Shown in pieces: positions 10,791-20,431 of a DNA stretch of 64,000 nt (position 1 is its first letter; each line of letters opens with the position of its first letter). The translations under genes were made by a program, and so were the position numbers. This stretch comes from Taibaiella koreensis. GTDB lineage: Bacteria; Bacteroidota; Bacteroidia; Chitinophagales; Chitinophagaceae. Below the pieces are notes generated by a model. It saw only the letters and a program-made list of their open reading frames with translations. It ran no database searches and was not told where the DNA came from. The DNA lies in contig NZ_QVNU01000010.1 in assembly GCF_003545715.1 (NCBI RefSeq), positions 62,001 to 126,000 of the forward strand. The letters are read 5' to 3'.

Positions 10791-11147
10791 TTAAATATTG
10801 CCGGGAAGGACTCCCTCAGACGGCATAATTTCCAAAATTGCTCTCTGTATTTGCTCTACAGGTATATTTTTCGGAATACAACAATCGATTGTTGATTCTT
10901 CCAATAGCACCACTACTTTAATACGGGGTTGTACCGACTTGGCTTGCCGGATAAGCTCCAGGTTAAGCCTTTCACTAATCTTTCCTTCGCAGATTATTAT
11001 ATCTACCGTTTGTTCCCCCAGTATCCGAAAGCATTGCTGATGGGTACTGGCCTCCAGCAAAGTGGCATCAGAGAAAATACCTTGAATAATAAATGCCATT
11101 CCACGCCGTAGAATATCCATCTTACTTAAAATTAAAAAAGTTGGCAT
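10791..11147 (-). CDS. Stand-alone degenerate response-regulator receiver domain
   Basis: This 118-residue protein has the length and order of a lone REC domain. 'VDIIICEGKISERLNLELIR' aligns with the usual strand-loop-helix around the phosphorylation site, and 'KVVVLLEES' with the fourth strand. The phosphoacceptor Asp is replaced by Glu at position 54, and the paired acidic residues after the first strand are Ser-Lys ('FLILSKMD'). Phosphorylation is therefore unlikely. A Glu can mimic the phosphorylated state, so a constitutively active or purely protein-binding role is possible (inference). No DNA-binding domain follows. It sits alone between terminators, with RiPP precursors downstream of it in genome order. 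It could also be the remnant of a longer NarL-type regulator that lost its helix-turn-helix. Confidence 0.6.
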   Translation of the reverse strand: MPTFLILSKMDILRRGMAFIIQGIFSDATLLEASTHQQCFRILGEQTVDIIICEGKISERLNLELIRQAKSVQPRIKVVVLLEESTIDCCIPKNIPVEQIQRAILEIMPSEGVLPGNI

Positions 11148-11546
11148 CGATACATTTCATATTAAATTGAAAAGCGGTGATATTTACCTCCCCAATTTAA
11201 TATTACATCCAATAATTACCGGAACGTATAGTGGTATTTGATGAAACCAATTGAATGATTCAACGAAAGATTTGCCTTGTTTTAACCGACCATAATAAAT
11301 GTTGATCGAAAATGATCTAAATGAATTTTTGTTGCTGTATGATAAAAGATCAAATCAAACAAAGAATTGATTTCTCTCAATAGAGAAACATTAGTCTTGG
11401 TAAAGTGTTAGTAGATTTTTTGAAAAGAGTCCACTAAAATTGGATAAATACGATATACTAAGAACACCTTTTTTTGAAGTTATACTTTCAGCGAGGCCGG
11501 TGCTAGTAACGATGAATAAGATCAACCTCATACATTTTTTAAATAT
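11148..11546. other. Intergenic region without recognised genes
   Basis: About 400 AT-rich bases contain no supported reading frame or hairpin other than the terminator that begins at 11547. Confidence 0.5.
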
Positions 11547-11580
11547 TAAAAGCCATCCTTGAATTCAAGAATGGCTTTTA
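11547..11580 (-). terminator. Terminator of the leftward RiPP precursor pair
   Basis: A near-perfect palindrome (AAAAGCCAT arms around CTTGAATTCAAG, one mismatch) lies 20 bases past the stop of the 68-residue precursor. Read leftward, it ends in a T-rich tract. Confidence 0.75.
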
Positions 11581-11599
11581 TCGGATTATTGTTTAAAAC

Positions 11600-11806
11600 C
11601 TAGCAACCGGTACAGCCGGGATTGGTTTCAACAGTTAAACATCTAGGCGGCTGAGTAGGGCATGTAATTTGATAGGTAAGGTCACACAAAATGGGGCATG
11701 TATTTTGCCTGGTTGCTTTTCCTCCGATCAAATGAACCGATGCTAATGGAGATATCTTTTCTTTAGATAAAACCAATTTATTTAAGGAGATCTTTGTTTT
11801 TTTCAT
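11600..11806 (-). CDS. RiPP precursor peptide A (class I lanthipeptide-like GG leader)
   Basis: A 68-residue peptide. The leader 'MKKTKISLNKLVLSKEKI' plus 'SPLASVHLIGG' matches the leader shared by eight other peptides in this window: Lys-rich start, LxLxK repeat, a helix with Lys-Glu, then Gly-Gly. The core begins 'KATRQNTC' and holds six Cys with many Thr. In this Bacteroidota family the leader is recognised by a LanB-type dehydratase, Ser/Thr and Cys are cross-linked, and cleavage occurs after GG. No such enzyme is in the window, so maturation would have to happen in trans. It lies 81 bases downstream of precursor B on the same strand and probably shares its transcript. Lanthionine formation is inferred from the leader family only; disulfides or another modification are possible. 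Confidence 0.8.
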   Translation of the reverse strand: MKKTKISLNKLVLSKEKISPLASVHLIGGKATRQNTCPILCDLTYQITCPTQPPRCLTVETNPGCTGC

Positions 11807-11887
11807 AGTTGCTTTTTAAAACTTGAGGTTGTAAAGCACCACTGAAGATGATTTGCAACAGCATAGATATAAAACGGTCTTTCCGAG

Positions 11888-12205
11888 TTAGTTCCCTGCC
11901 ACGCAATAAATACAGGTATATGTGTTTAGACATGCATCACTTAAAGGTTTGCAGTCATTGCTGGCCGGGGATTGACATATTTGGCCGGGGTGGTATGTAA
12001 ACGGTTTAGGGCCGCAATTAGCCACTACAAGAGAATCCAGTAAGGTAGGACAGTTCGCCGCACATGACTCTCCGGCTGGGCTAGAAGCGCAATGTATAGC
12101 TGCTGAATCTCCGCCGCCCATCGTATGGGTCTTTTTACTAAGATCGACTATTTGATCTTTAGTCAGAATCAATTTTTTACCCAATTCAATTTTCTTCTTT
12201 TTCAT
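11888..12205 (-). CDS. RiPP precursor peptide B (class I lanthipeptide-like GG leader)
   Basis: A 105-residue peptide, the longest of the set. The leader 'MKKKKIELGKKLILTKDQ' runs to 'HTMGGG' at about residue 32. The core starts 'DSAAIHC' and contains nine Cys over about 73 residues, with many Ser, Thr, Pro and Asn. The start at 12205 gives the standard MKKKK leader. It is divergent from the LytS-type kinase whose start is at about 12409, leaving a 203-base shared upstream region, so the two could be co-regulated (inference). The core has no obvious similarity to the other cores in this window. It could be a lanthipeptide, a disulfide-rich peptide or a signal peptide-like molecule. Confidence 0.8.
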   Translation of the reverse strand: MKKKKIELGKKLILTKDQIVDLSKKTHTMGGGDSAAIHCASSPAGESCAANCPTLLDSLVVANCGPKPFTYHPGQICQSPASNDCKPLSDACLNTYTCIYCVAGN

Positions 12206-12408
12206 AAGATTATGTTTTTAGTAAAATTGAGCAGGTTTTACAACAAAAAAACTTCCGATTCACCGTTATGTCATTTGAGTTCATAATTCTGTAAGATTAG
12301 TCACAGGGATGTAAATGCAAAAGCTGTCCTCAAAGTCGGGCTGCTATGAAAAGCATGTCCTTAACCATACATCATTGAAATGATTTAATTTACCGTAAAT
12401 TATTTTGC

Positions 12409-15281
12409 TTGGTGAAAATTTTTCTCTGTAGCCTTCTCTGGTACTTATTTTTTTATACATACTGCCTGGCGCAGACGTATACCTACGCCCATTATGATAC
12501 AAAGGATGGCCTTGCGGGATCAACGGTATATGGTATGGCGCAAACCCGGGATGGTTTTATATGGTTTGGCACCGAAACGGGTTTAAGCCGTTTTGATGGG
12601 ATTCACTTCAAAACGTTCTCCACCGCCGACGGCTTACCGAGTAACGAAATTCTAACGCTCTTTCTTGACAGTAAGGGCCGGCTTTGGATGTCTCCTTTCA
12701 AAAATGCGGTCTGCTATTATGCAAATGGCAAAATCCATAACCAGGAAAATGATAGTACGCTAAAGAAGATTGATATTAGCTCGATCATCTATGGTATAGG
12801 GGAAAGTAGCAAAGGCGATATTCTGATCCAGCAATTCTTTAATACTACTATTGTCACAGCGGACAATCATGTCAAAAAATGTGCTATTGGTGTGGGCAAG
12901 CCTTCGGTGCGTGTTCCATATCCCTTTACTATCCGGTCTGCCGTTGGGGTCATTGTCGCCAACTTAGTAGAAATGCCAGCTGAAATCCGAGAAAAAATAA
13001 AGCCCGATTGGCTTTATATAGGTAAAGCACAACATAGCAATAACCTATATTACGTGTTTCAGAATAATGAGGCCATTAAGATGATCAATGCAAAGGAAAA
13101 CCTGACTAAGACAATTCCCAAGAGGAGCACTATCTTGCTTTTAAATAATCATGAATATGCTGTATGCCCCCCATCTAACGGAACCGAGATTCTTGATCTG
13201 GTGCGCAAAGGAAGCTTTGAGGGCTATTTTAAGGATTGCCGGGTTCATTTTGTCATGAAGGATATAGAACAAAATCTATGGTTCTCTACACAGGGTCTGG
13301 GTGTATTTAAAGTAAACCGTAACCGGTTTAAAAACTTATTCATAACCGATGAAAAAGAAGCTATTGATATAAGGGACATTCACAAATTTGGACCTGATAT
13401 TTACATCGGCGGGTTTAATAATCATTACTGGAAAGTAAAGGCTGTGGACGATCTGTTTTTCAGGAGGGAAACACTAAAAAAACCAATATCTTTTCTTTCC
13501 GACCGGGCTTTTCTTCTGGCGATACCGGACCATACCATTATCCATAACGGGAGTTCCGATTTTCTGAATTTGAAAAGGCTTGAGCCAGATTCCCTGAGTG
13601 TACTAAAGACAACTTTATCCTTTGGAGACACCCTTTTGGCGGCAGGAAACTGGGGGGTATTTCTCATAAGCAAAAAGCAGGATCGGATTTTGAAAAAGAT
13701 ATATTCGGGCCGCGCGACTTGTGCTTATAAACAAGACGGGACTTATTATATCGGTACTTTCGATGGACTATATGAAATGGGGCCAGATCAGAAAATTATT
13801 TTTATAGGCGACCGGTTCCCTCAGTTCAAAAGTAGTACCAGCTCTTTCACAGAAAGTAGCGACGGCACCCTTTGGATCGGCAATGCGGACAATGGCGTAT
13901 GGGGTCTTCGGAGAGGCAAGATAATCGCAGCTTTTAATCTAAAAAACGGGTTGAACAGTAACCTGTGCCGTAGTCTTTTTGCTTACGAAAACAAACTTTG
14001 GGTTGGCACAGAAAAGGGACTTAATGAAATTGACATCTCCCCCGGTACCTATAGGTAACAGTAAGTATTACTACCAATGACGGATTAAACTCAAATGTTA
14101 TAAATGCCATTTGTAACGATAGTAATTTTGTTTATGTCGGCACTCCTATAGGTGTTACCGTATTCGATGAACGGAACATCAGGAGACATGGCATTTGTTA
14201 TCTTAACATGACGGCTATTACTGTTTCCGGGCGACCATTGAACCCCTTGCAGCAAAATTTAGTATTGAAGCACAAGGACAATAATATCTCTTTTGAATAT
14301 TCTGGGATATCTTTTCTATCAGAGGGTGATATTACCTATAGATACAGGATTAAAGGTCTGGATGATCACTGGAAGACGACCCGCGAATCTGTGCTGACCT
14401 ACCCATCTTTGCCATCCGGCGTATATACGTTGGAGTTGGTTGCCATCAACAAGTTCCGGGATGAAAGTAAAGTTTTGCAATATCACTTCAAGATTGAAAA
14501 GTCCATCTTAGAAACAGCCTGGTTCAGAATGATAGCCGCCCTTATAACAGTATTGTCTATTGTTCTGGTTGTCCGCTATACGATCCGGCTGTCGCACCGT
14601 AAAGAAACAAACAGGATAAAGATCGATTATAAAATAAAGTCACTCGAGCAAATGGCTTTAAGAGCACAGATGAATCCACATTTCATATTCAATTGCCTTA
14701 ATTCCATGCAGCAGTATATTTTGGTGGGCGATGTTAAAAAGGCTAATTTCTATTTGAGCAAGTTTTCAGAATTGGTAAGGGAGACATTAAATAACGCATC
14801 GAGGATCTATATTTCTCTGGAAGAAGAACTGAGCTACCTCACCAAGTATATAGACCTGGAGCGGTTGCAGCTTTCAAATACTTTTGATTATGAGATCGAA
14901 GTTGATCCTGAGCTCGACCAGAAAAAGATCATGGTGCCCAACATGGTATTACAGCCGTATGTTGAAAATGCGATAAAGCACGGGTTAAGCAGAGTAACGG
15001 CACACGGGCGTTTGCGTGTACGGTTCGGCCTGCTTCGGGAACAGCAAATATTGGAATGTATTGTTGAAGATAACGGACCTGGCATTGAACATGTATCGTC
15101 TAATTCCAAATCACCCCTTAGAAAAGACCGGTCAAAGGGCATGTCGATAACCGGTAAACGGATTGACACCCTGAATGAGCTTAGCTCGCAGGTGGCGCCA
15201 ATCAAATTGCGGGTCCGAGACATCAGTAATGAGCATACAGGAGCTACCGGTACCAGAATAAGTATTGACTTCCCATTCTAA
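12409..15281 (+). pseudogene. LytS-type sensor kinase with beta-propeller sensor, frameshifted
   Basis: The first part (12409-14058) has a signal peptide and two-component propeller repeats ('DGFIWFGTETGLSRFDG', 'ADGLPSNEILTLFLDSKG'). A Y_Y_Y domain ('GDITYRYRIKGLDDHW') follows, then a transmembrane helix ('MIAALITVLSIVLVVRY'), the His_kinase motif 'QMNPHFIFNCLNSMQQY' near joined residue 757, and an ATPase domain ('LQPYVENAIKHGL', 'VEDNGPGIEH'). A -1 shift is needed between 14052 and 14058. The upstream frame stops at TAA 14056-14058, whereas 'VTVSITTNDGLNSN' continues in the next frame from 14055; that downstream frame itself has a stop at 14052. One missing G explains it. The start is TTG 12409 or GTG 12412, because no ATG exists after the upstream in-frame stop. 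The partner regulator follows after 5 bases. Confidence 0.82.
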
Positions 15282-15286
15282 TATCT

Positions 15287-16032
15287 ATGCTTAAAGCCTT
15301 AATTATCGACGATAAGCCAGCTAATATTAATACGCTTGTAAAACTGGTAGAAATGTATTGCCCGCAGTTGAGCATCTGCGCCACATGTCGCAATATTAAA
15401 GAAGGCTATATAGCCATTCTTAAACTGCAGCCCGCGCTTATTTTCCTGGACATTGAAATGCCGGACGGTAATGGCTTCGATCTGTTTCAAAGGTTTGAAC
15501 GTTTGCCTTTCGAGGTCATCTTCACTACTGCTTACGATCAATACGCGGTGCAGGCCTTCCGGGAAAATGCGCTGGACTACCTTATGAAGCCTATCGATAT
15601 TGAGGCCTTACAGCACGCAGTTGCCAAAGCTCAGGAAAAAGCAAGTCTGGTACACAATAACGATCGTCTCGAACAGTACTTGTCGCAGTTACGAACGCCT
15701 GTTCCCAGCAAGGTTAGCATTCCGGTGCTGGATGGCTATCTGTTTATCAATCATCAGGATATTATTCGCTGCGAAGCATCAGGTAGTTACAGCCATTTTT
15801 TCATGGTTGATGGCAAAAAGCTTGTGGTCAGCTTGCGGCTTAAAGAATGTGAGCATATGCTGCCGGAAAAGTTTTTTTTCGGGTACATCATTCCCATATG
15901 ATCAATCTTCAGTACATAACCCGATATGTAAGAGGCAGAGGCGGTTATGTGATTATGGAAGATCAAAGTATGGTAGAAGTTGCAGCCAGCAGAAAAGATG
16001 AATTTCTTGAACGGATGAAGCAAGGATGTTAA
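15287..16032 (+). pseudogene. LytTR response regulator, frameshifted in a T8 tract
   Basis: The receiver domain is complete ('LIIDDKP' acidic pocket, phosphoacceptor Asp55 in 'IFLDIEMPDG', 'TTAYDQYAVQAF', Lys in 'YLMKPID'). The LytTR DNA-binding domain starts at about residue 140 ('VSIPVLDGYLFINHQDIIRC'). At 15872-15879 there are eight T; in the written frame the protein then ends as 'GYIIPI'. One base earlier in phase, the expected LytTR ending follows: 'RVHHSHMINLQYITRYVRGR' and on to 'ERMKQGC' with TAA at 16030-16032. A tract of nine (or six) T would restore a regulator of about 248 residues. It forms an operon with the preceding kinase. Family members bind promoters through the LytTR domain. 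Slippage, phase variation or a base-call error are all possible. Confidence 0.82.
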
Positions 16033-16248
16033 ACAAAGAAATAGGCTCAAAACCCGGAATAATCCATTGTACCTTTTGCTGGAATTCGTTTGTTAATTAA
16101 ACCCTGGCCTGCTTTTGCTGTCCATAAGTATACCATTCCTATATAAAAGACAAAATATTGCACTTTTATTTATGTCAATTCACAGCCCAGTATTGCCAGC
16201 CTTGGAGGATAAACTTTGTGTACACGACGATAAAGGCAATCTGAATAG

Positions 16249-16473
16249 ATGGAAAAGACAGTACAAATTAAAAATCAACCACCTTATGGATTCGCCTGTG
16301 GTATGGCCTAGAAAAGGTGGACAGACCGCACCGGGTATATGCCATGGGGTCAGCCTAAAACACTCATCGGTAGCGATACCATCTATGAAATAAGTGATCA
16401 TTGTTGTAAATTAATAAGGTTGCACGGGAAAGGCAATACGCTGGATGTATACCTCGAACCTTACTTTTCGTGA
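16249..16473 (+). pseudogene. Small unrecognised reading frame with internal TAG
   Basis: ATG 16249 starts 'MEKTVQIKNQPPYGFACGMA', TAG interrupts at 16309-16311, and the same frame continues 'KRWTDRTGYMPWGQPKTLIG' to a TGA at 16471-16473. The two halves read as one small soluble protein of about 73 residues. An internal ATG at 16339 could start a 44-residue version. I do not recognise a family. The rest of the 16033-16500 gap shows nothing else. Confidence 0.3.
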
Positions 16474-16500
16474 GGCACCTGTCTTAATCACCATTTTTTT

Positions 16501-18972
16501 ATGAGACTAGTTCTTCTTGCTGAAAGAATAAGGAGTGGCCGGCATTTGTTTTGCTATCCGGTCTCTGTGATAATGCTATTATGCTATGGCGTCTTGTCCT
16601 ATGCAGGAAAAGCCGATTCCGTTTTCTCGGCCGGGCTTTTGGCAAGGGTAAAACAATACGATCTGGAAAAGGGCAACCAGGGTTTATACCTGCATACCGA
16701 TAAGACGGTCTACACCCATAGGGAATTCATTTGGTTCACGGCATATCAACTTACGGATGCCGACAGCACAGCCAATACGCTTTTCGTGAGCTTGCAGAAA
16801 GCCGGAGAGGACACTGCTGCCGAAATAAATCGGTTTATCTTAAAAGATGGCTTAGCGAGGGGGGCAATCTACCTATCCGATTCACTGAAAGACGGGGATT
16901 ATCGCTTGCTGGCTTTTTCCAATATCCAGCTGGACCATCCCGGTAAGCCGGTATTTCAGCAAACGATAAGGTTAGTATCGACTTTTGGTCGTAAGTACTC
17001 TTTGCTAAAGCTACCAATGGAGCGCTCCGACACCGCAAAGATAGCCATGGATGTGCGCTACAAGGTGATTTTGGACGATGGGGCTTCGGCAGATAAAGGC
17101 AATGTCAGCTATGCGCTTTTTTCAGGGAAGTGCTTGGTTTCTGAGGGAAGAGAAAAGCTGAACGGTGCCGGCGAATTTCGGGTACCGCTGCCTCCAAATT
17201 ACGGAGATACTACATTACGGTTACAAGTATTGCTACACCATGGATATGACCGGGAAAGATTCAGTCTTCCTGTTAAGGTTTCCGGCTGCCGAATAAAATT
17301 TTATCCCGAGAGTGGCCATTTACTCGACGGTGTACCTTGCAGCGTCGCTTTTGAAGTGAAAGGCAACGAGGGGAAATTATTGAGCGGAAGTCTGAGAGAG
17401 AATGGAAAGATAGTCGCCCGTTTACAGCCGGACAAAAGAGGACGTGGCATATTCCGCTTTACGCCCCTCGCAGGCCGCCGGTATATAGTTGATATAAATG
17501 ATGGCCGGCTTGCAAGCTATAGCTTTCCGGAAGTGGAGGTGAAAGGTATGGTGTTGTCTGTAGACCGGGATGTGGTGGAAAATGATGTAGATGTTACGAT
17601 CTCTTCGTCAGATATGGAAAATGCCTGCTACCTGGTGGTGCATAACTACAAGGAAGTTTTCAACGTACGGAAATATAACTTTAGAGAAGCCAAAGCAAAA
17701 GTGCACATACCCTTGGGGAATGTAGAGGGGAAGGGTGTGCTCACATTAACCTTGCTGGATACCTCTATGCAGCCGCTTGCAGAGCGCTGTATCTTTCGGA
17801 GAGACTCCGGGCAGGTGTTGGCGTCGCTGAACACAGATCTTCGGGAGTATGGAACAAGGCAAAAAGTAAGGCTCAGAATTACACTCCGTGATCAGCGTGG
17901 CAATGCTGTGAAGGGACTTTTCTCTATCGGCTGCGTTGCAATGCGCGACCGGGACAGTAATAGTATCGTCAGCCTCCCCGCGTTTTGGTATGCCGGCCAG
18001 TATTTACCTGTTTCCACAAACGTGCTGGCTGGGTTTAATATGAGCGATACTGCCGATATAAGCCTGATGTTGCAAACGGTTTTCTGGACGCGTTATCGTT
18101 GGGGGGAAATGATGAAACCCCGGCCTTTGCCTGTGCCTGCTGCCTCCTTATCTGAGCGCATACCTGCGCAAATATTCTACAAGAACAAACCCCTTCAATG
18201 CCCGATTGATTACGCCATTATAACAGATGACGGCTGGAAGCCTTTTGCCACAGATAGCTTCGGGAATTTCGCTATCCGTTGGAATAGCCTCTACGCGCCG
18301 GCGAATGGGAAGGTGGGTATTATTCCAATGGTGACGAAAGGTTCGAAATACGAAGATATACATCAATTCAGGCTAGGACTGGATTGGGGACGTGTAACTG
18401 TTGTAATGGATGGTTCCCTGTCCGGCAATGCTTTCCCGGAAATTGCAGAAGCATATGAAGAAAGTTATACGCTTAAAGCAAAGCACCTTCTTAAAGAGGT
18501 ATATATAAAGGGGAAGAGCAGCAGGCAGGAACAAAAAGTGTTTGTTTCGAAAAACTGCAGAGATTATGTTTGTATCTTTAATGTCCTTAATTGTATCAAC
18601 CATTCTGCCGGAACTAAGCCTGTCGAAGGGCAGGTATACTGGTATTATACCGATGCTTCGAATTTAACAGAGGTTATCTACAGGGGATGCGAAGATACCT
18701 CTACAACCAGGTTCCTTTATTATCTCAATGGAACATGGCAGAGCAAGGAATTTTACGTGGTCGACTTTGATCGTGATAATATTTCCGGACAAGAAAAGAC
18801 AAGTACATTGTTCTGGTCGCACGAAGTGCACACCAACGCGGAGGGAGAGGCAGAGCTTAGTTTCTTTACAAACGATCTGGTAGGGCATTTTATCCTGCAC
18901 CTGCAGGGGGTCAGCAGCGGAGGACCTTTGAGCGGTGTTACCACCTTCCGGGTAAAGAGTGCTTCTCCCTGA
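16501..18972 (+). CDS. Secreted MG2 (macroglobulin)-domain protein
   Basis: The protein has 823 residues with an N-terminal hydrophobic export signal near residues 20-36 ('VSVIMLLCYGVLSYAG'). Soon after, 'LYLHTDKTVYTHREFIWFTA' is the hallmark of the first macroglobulin-like MG2 strand in Bacteroidota proteins. The middle contains repeated beta-sandwich strands. The C-terminus ('LFWSHEVHTNAEGEAELSFF', then 'TNDLVGHFILHLQGV') resembles the last alpha-2-macroglobulin-type domain. There is no thioester motif (CxEQ), so it is not a classical protease trap. Homologues are often TonB-linked carboxypeptidase-regulatory-like envelope proteins. It follows the LytTR pair by about 470 bases with no terminator seen, but operon membership is not shown. 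The function is probably envelope-associated; substrate unknown. Confidence 0.7.
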   Translation: MRLVLLAERIRSGRHLFCYPVSVIMLLCYGVLSYAGKADSVFSAGLLARVKQYDLEKGNQGLYLHTDKTVYTHREFIWFTAYQLTDADSTANTLFVSLQKAGEDTAAEINRFILKDGLARGAIYLSDSLKDGDYRLLAFSNIQLDHPGKPVFQQTIRLVSTFGRKYSLLKLPMERSDTAKIAMDVRYKVILDDGASADKGNVSYALFSGKCLVSEGREKLNGAGEFRVPLPPNYGDTTLRLQVLLHHGYDRERFSLPVKVSGCRIKFYPESGHLLDGVPCSVAFEVKGNEGKLLSGSLRENGKIVARLQPDKRGRGIFRFTPLAGRRYIVDINDGRLASYSFPEVEVKGMVLSVDRDVVENDVDVTISSSDMENACYLVVHNYKEVFNVRKYNFREAKAKVHIPLGNVEGKGVLTLTLLDTSMQPLAERCIFRRDSGQVLASLNTDLREYGTRQKVRLRITLRDQRGNAVKGLFSIGCVAMRDRDSNSIVSLPAFWYAGQYLPVSTNVLAGFNMSDTADISLMLQTVFWTRYRWGEMMKPRPLPVPAASLSERIPAQIFYKNKPLQCPIDYAIITDDGWKPFATDSFGNFAIRWNSLYAPANGKVGIIPMVTKGSKYEDIHQFRLGLDWGRVTVVMDGSLSGNAFPEIAEAYEESYTLKAKHLLKEVYIKGKSSRQEQKVFVSKNCRDYVCIFNVLNCINHSAGTKPVEGQVYWYYTDASNLTEVIYRGCEDTSTTRFLYYLNGTWQSKEFYVVDFDRDNISGQEKTSTLFWSHEVHTNAEGEAELSFFTNDLVGHFILHLQGVSSGGPLSGVTTFRVKSASP

Positions 18973-19145
18973 AGCCGTTAGTAAACACTTCCGGGAATAT
19001 ATCCATTACCAATTGGGACCGGAACCACGCCAACAGGCCCGGATGTCTCATGTGGTGTTCCCGGGGCTTGTATTCGGACCGTTGACAGGGATGACCTGCT
19101 AAATCTAACAGCTGAATATGATCAGCTTGTAAGGGCCCTGCTCCG

Positions 19146-19409
19146 TTATAGCGGTCTTCCTAATGCTGGAGCTTTTATCAAAGTAGTGGACATCATACTG
19201 TAATCACCAGTTTCTTGCTTTAATGCGCCCGAAAGATTTGCCTTACGTGCTTCCTTGTCCTTAAAAGCCAGAGCTACGAATTTTCCAATTTCTTTTTCAG
19301 CGTCTAGTTTCGTAATCGCTTCGGGTTCAGGTAAGTCGTGGTGATTTCTTGAGCAATTCGTGAGGAGTATGCAAATAACTCCCAATAAGAGTAAATGTGT
19401 TTTTCTCAT
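19146..19409 (-). CDS. Small putative lipoprotein, possibly 3'-truncated
   Basis: An 87-residue product with a lipoprotein signal: 'LLLLGVICILLTNC', lipidated Cys at about 19. The segment 'KEIGKFVALAFKDKEARKAN' followed by 'LSGALKQETGDY' resembles the N-terminal part of longer Bacteroidota lipoproteins with a 'KQFDxDYDVLY'-like motif. After 'GDY' the frame runs out quickly ('GRPL'), while another frame reads 'QYDVHYFDKSSS' directly from the same bases. This suggests a frameshifted remnant, but the match is by eye only. Function unknown. Confidence 0.45.
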   Translation of the reverse strand: MRKTHLLLLGVICILLTNCSRNHHDLPEPEAITKLDAEKEIGKFVALAFKDKEARKANLSGALKQETGDYSMMSTTLIKAPALGRPL

Positions 19410-20091
19410 TTCGATGTTTAATATTTACGGTTATAAAATGGGTTACTAATCATGTTGTTAGCGCTACAATCAGTTATTAGTAATTAAAATATATGATCAT
19501 AAATTATACAAACAATTTAAAACACAAAATATTTGAAACATATTCAAATGCCTTCAAATGCCTTGAAATATCCGAAGAGTTGCACTAAAAATTCCTAAAA
19601 ACGTCGTGGTTGAACTCATACTATTAATTTGTTGGACGAACTGGCATAATCTGATATGGCGAAAGCTACACTTCGAATACCTAAAGGCAAGTTGCAGCAA
19701 TTGCAACCTATAGCGAAGCCCTAAATCTCAGGAAGATTATCGGTAAAAACGGTAGAGGCGCATATGCCAAAAGCCCTTGCTACATTAAGGAAGCAATTAA
19801 GCAACGCTGCTTTTATAAGCGTTTTGGCGGGTGTATGTGTCTATGGCATGTAGGTTTTTTAGGAAAGCATTTCTCATGGTTATTCATTTTTTAGGGCACC
19901 CTGGCAAATCACTGCCGGGGTTTTCTTTTTTGATACAACTTCAGGTGGTTGCGCTATGCCGAAATGAATTTTGGTAGAAACTTCAAACTGTTATGTGTAA
20001 CCAGGCTTGCTGCGGCATCATAAAAACAAAACATAGAGAAACATTCCTTAAAAAACGGGAAAAATACCTTTTTTAATGTCAAAACGTATAA
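19410..20091. other. Intergenic region, AT-rich, no supported gene
   Basis: Short coding-like stretches occur at about 19657-19880 but none has a convincing start and end. The only clear structure is the terminator-like hairpin at 19899-19932. Confidence 0.4.
19899..19932 (+). terminator. Terminator hairpin with no recognised upstream gene
   Basis: CCCTGGCA (19899-19906) pairs with TGCCGGGG (19913-19920) with one wobble pair, followed by a T-rich tail to 19932. No gene on this strand ends nearby, so it may close a small RNA or a decayed gene. Confidence 0.6.
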
Positions 20092-20099
20092 TATGTTTG
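20092..20099 (+). promoter_or_regulatory. Candidate -7 promoter box (TATGTTTG)
   Basis: An exact TAnnTTTG match 69 bases before the lipoprotein start at 20168. The region about 20 bases upstream is T-rich, but no clear TTTG is present there. Confidence 0.4.
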
Positions 20100-20167
20100 T
20101 TGTGATACCATTTGTTTACCCAAAAAATCACTAGAAAAATAATCATAATTTTAGAACTATCAAGACT

Positions 20168-20431
20168 ATGAAACACAAGTTGAAGCTAACTTTTGGCATT
20201 ATCTTGCTAACCATTATTACCATCATCTCTTGCAAGAGGGAAGAAGTTATAAACAAGCCATATTTAATCAGTACTGTCACAGCTCAGGCCTGGTTTGAGA
20301 AAAATGGCGGTGCATATAAGAGCGGAGCTATCAGAGAGGTATATCTCCATAGAAATTTGTCAGATAAAAAAATAGAAGAGAACGGATATAAAGCATTTTG
20401 CCGCTTAGTTGCCTTTTCAAATCGGCAGTAG
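20168..20431 (+). CDS. Small putative lipoprotein, probably the 5' part of a decayed gene
   Basis: An 87-residue product with a clear lipoprotein signal 'ILLTIITIISCKREEV' (Cys at about 22). The mature part contains 'TAQAWFEKNGG', similar to the start of longer Bacteroidota lipoproteins with an 'AKAWYE' motif (by-eye resemblance). After the stop, another frame is open from 20440 to 20616 and reads like protein ('LPLEGGIQLPLAIVTLIEYL'). The pair may be remains of one frameshifted gene. The sequence 'cttccattgg' occurs three times between about 20461 and 20632, in part inside that remnant. Function unknown. The next gene, 356 bases on, is a RiPP precursor. Confidence 0.45.
   Translation: MKHKLKLTFGIILLTIITIISCKREEVINKPYLISTVTAQAWFEKNGGAYKSGAIREVYLHRNLSDKKIEENGYKAFCRLVAFSNRQ

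Noticed and set aside
14052-15879. Programmed frameshifting in kinase and regulator genes
   Set aside because: No slippery heptamer with downstream pseudoknot is evident at 14052, and the family is normally encoded in one frame; mutation or sequencing error is more likely.
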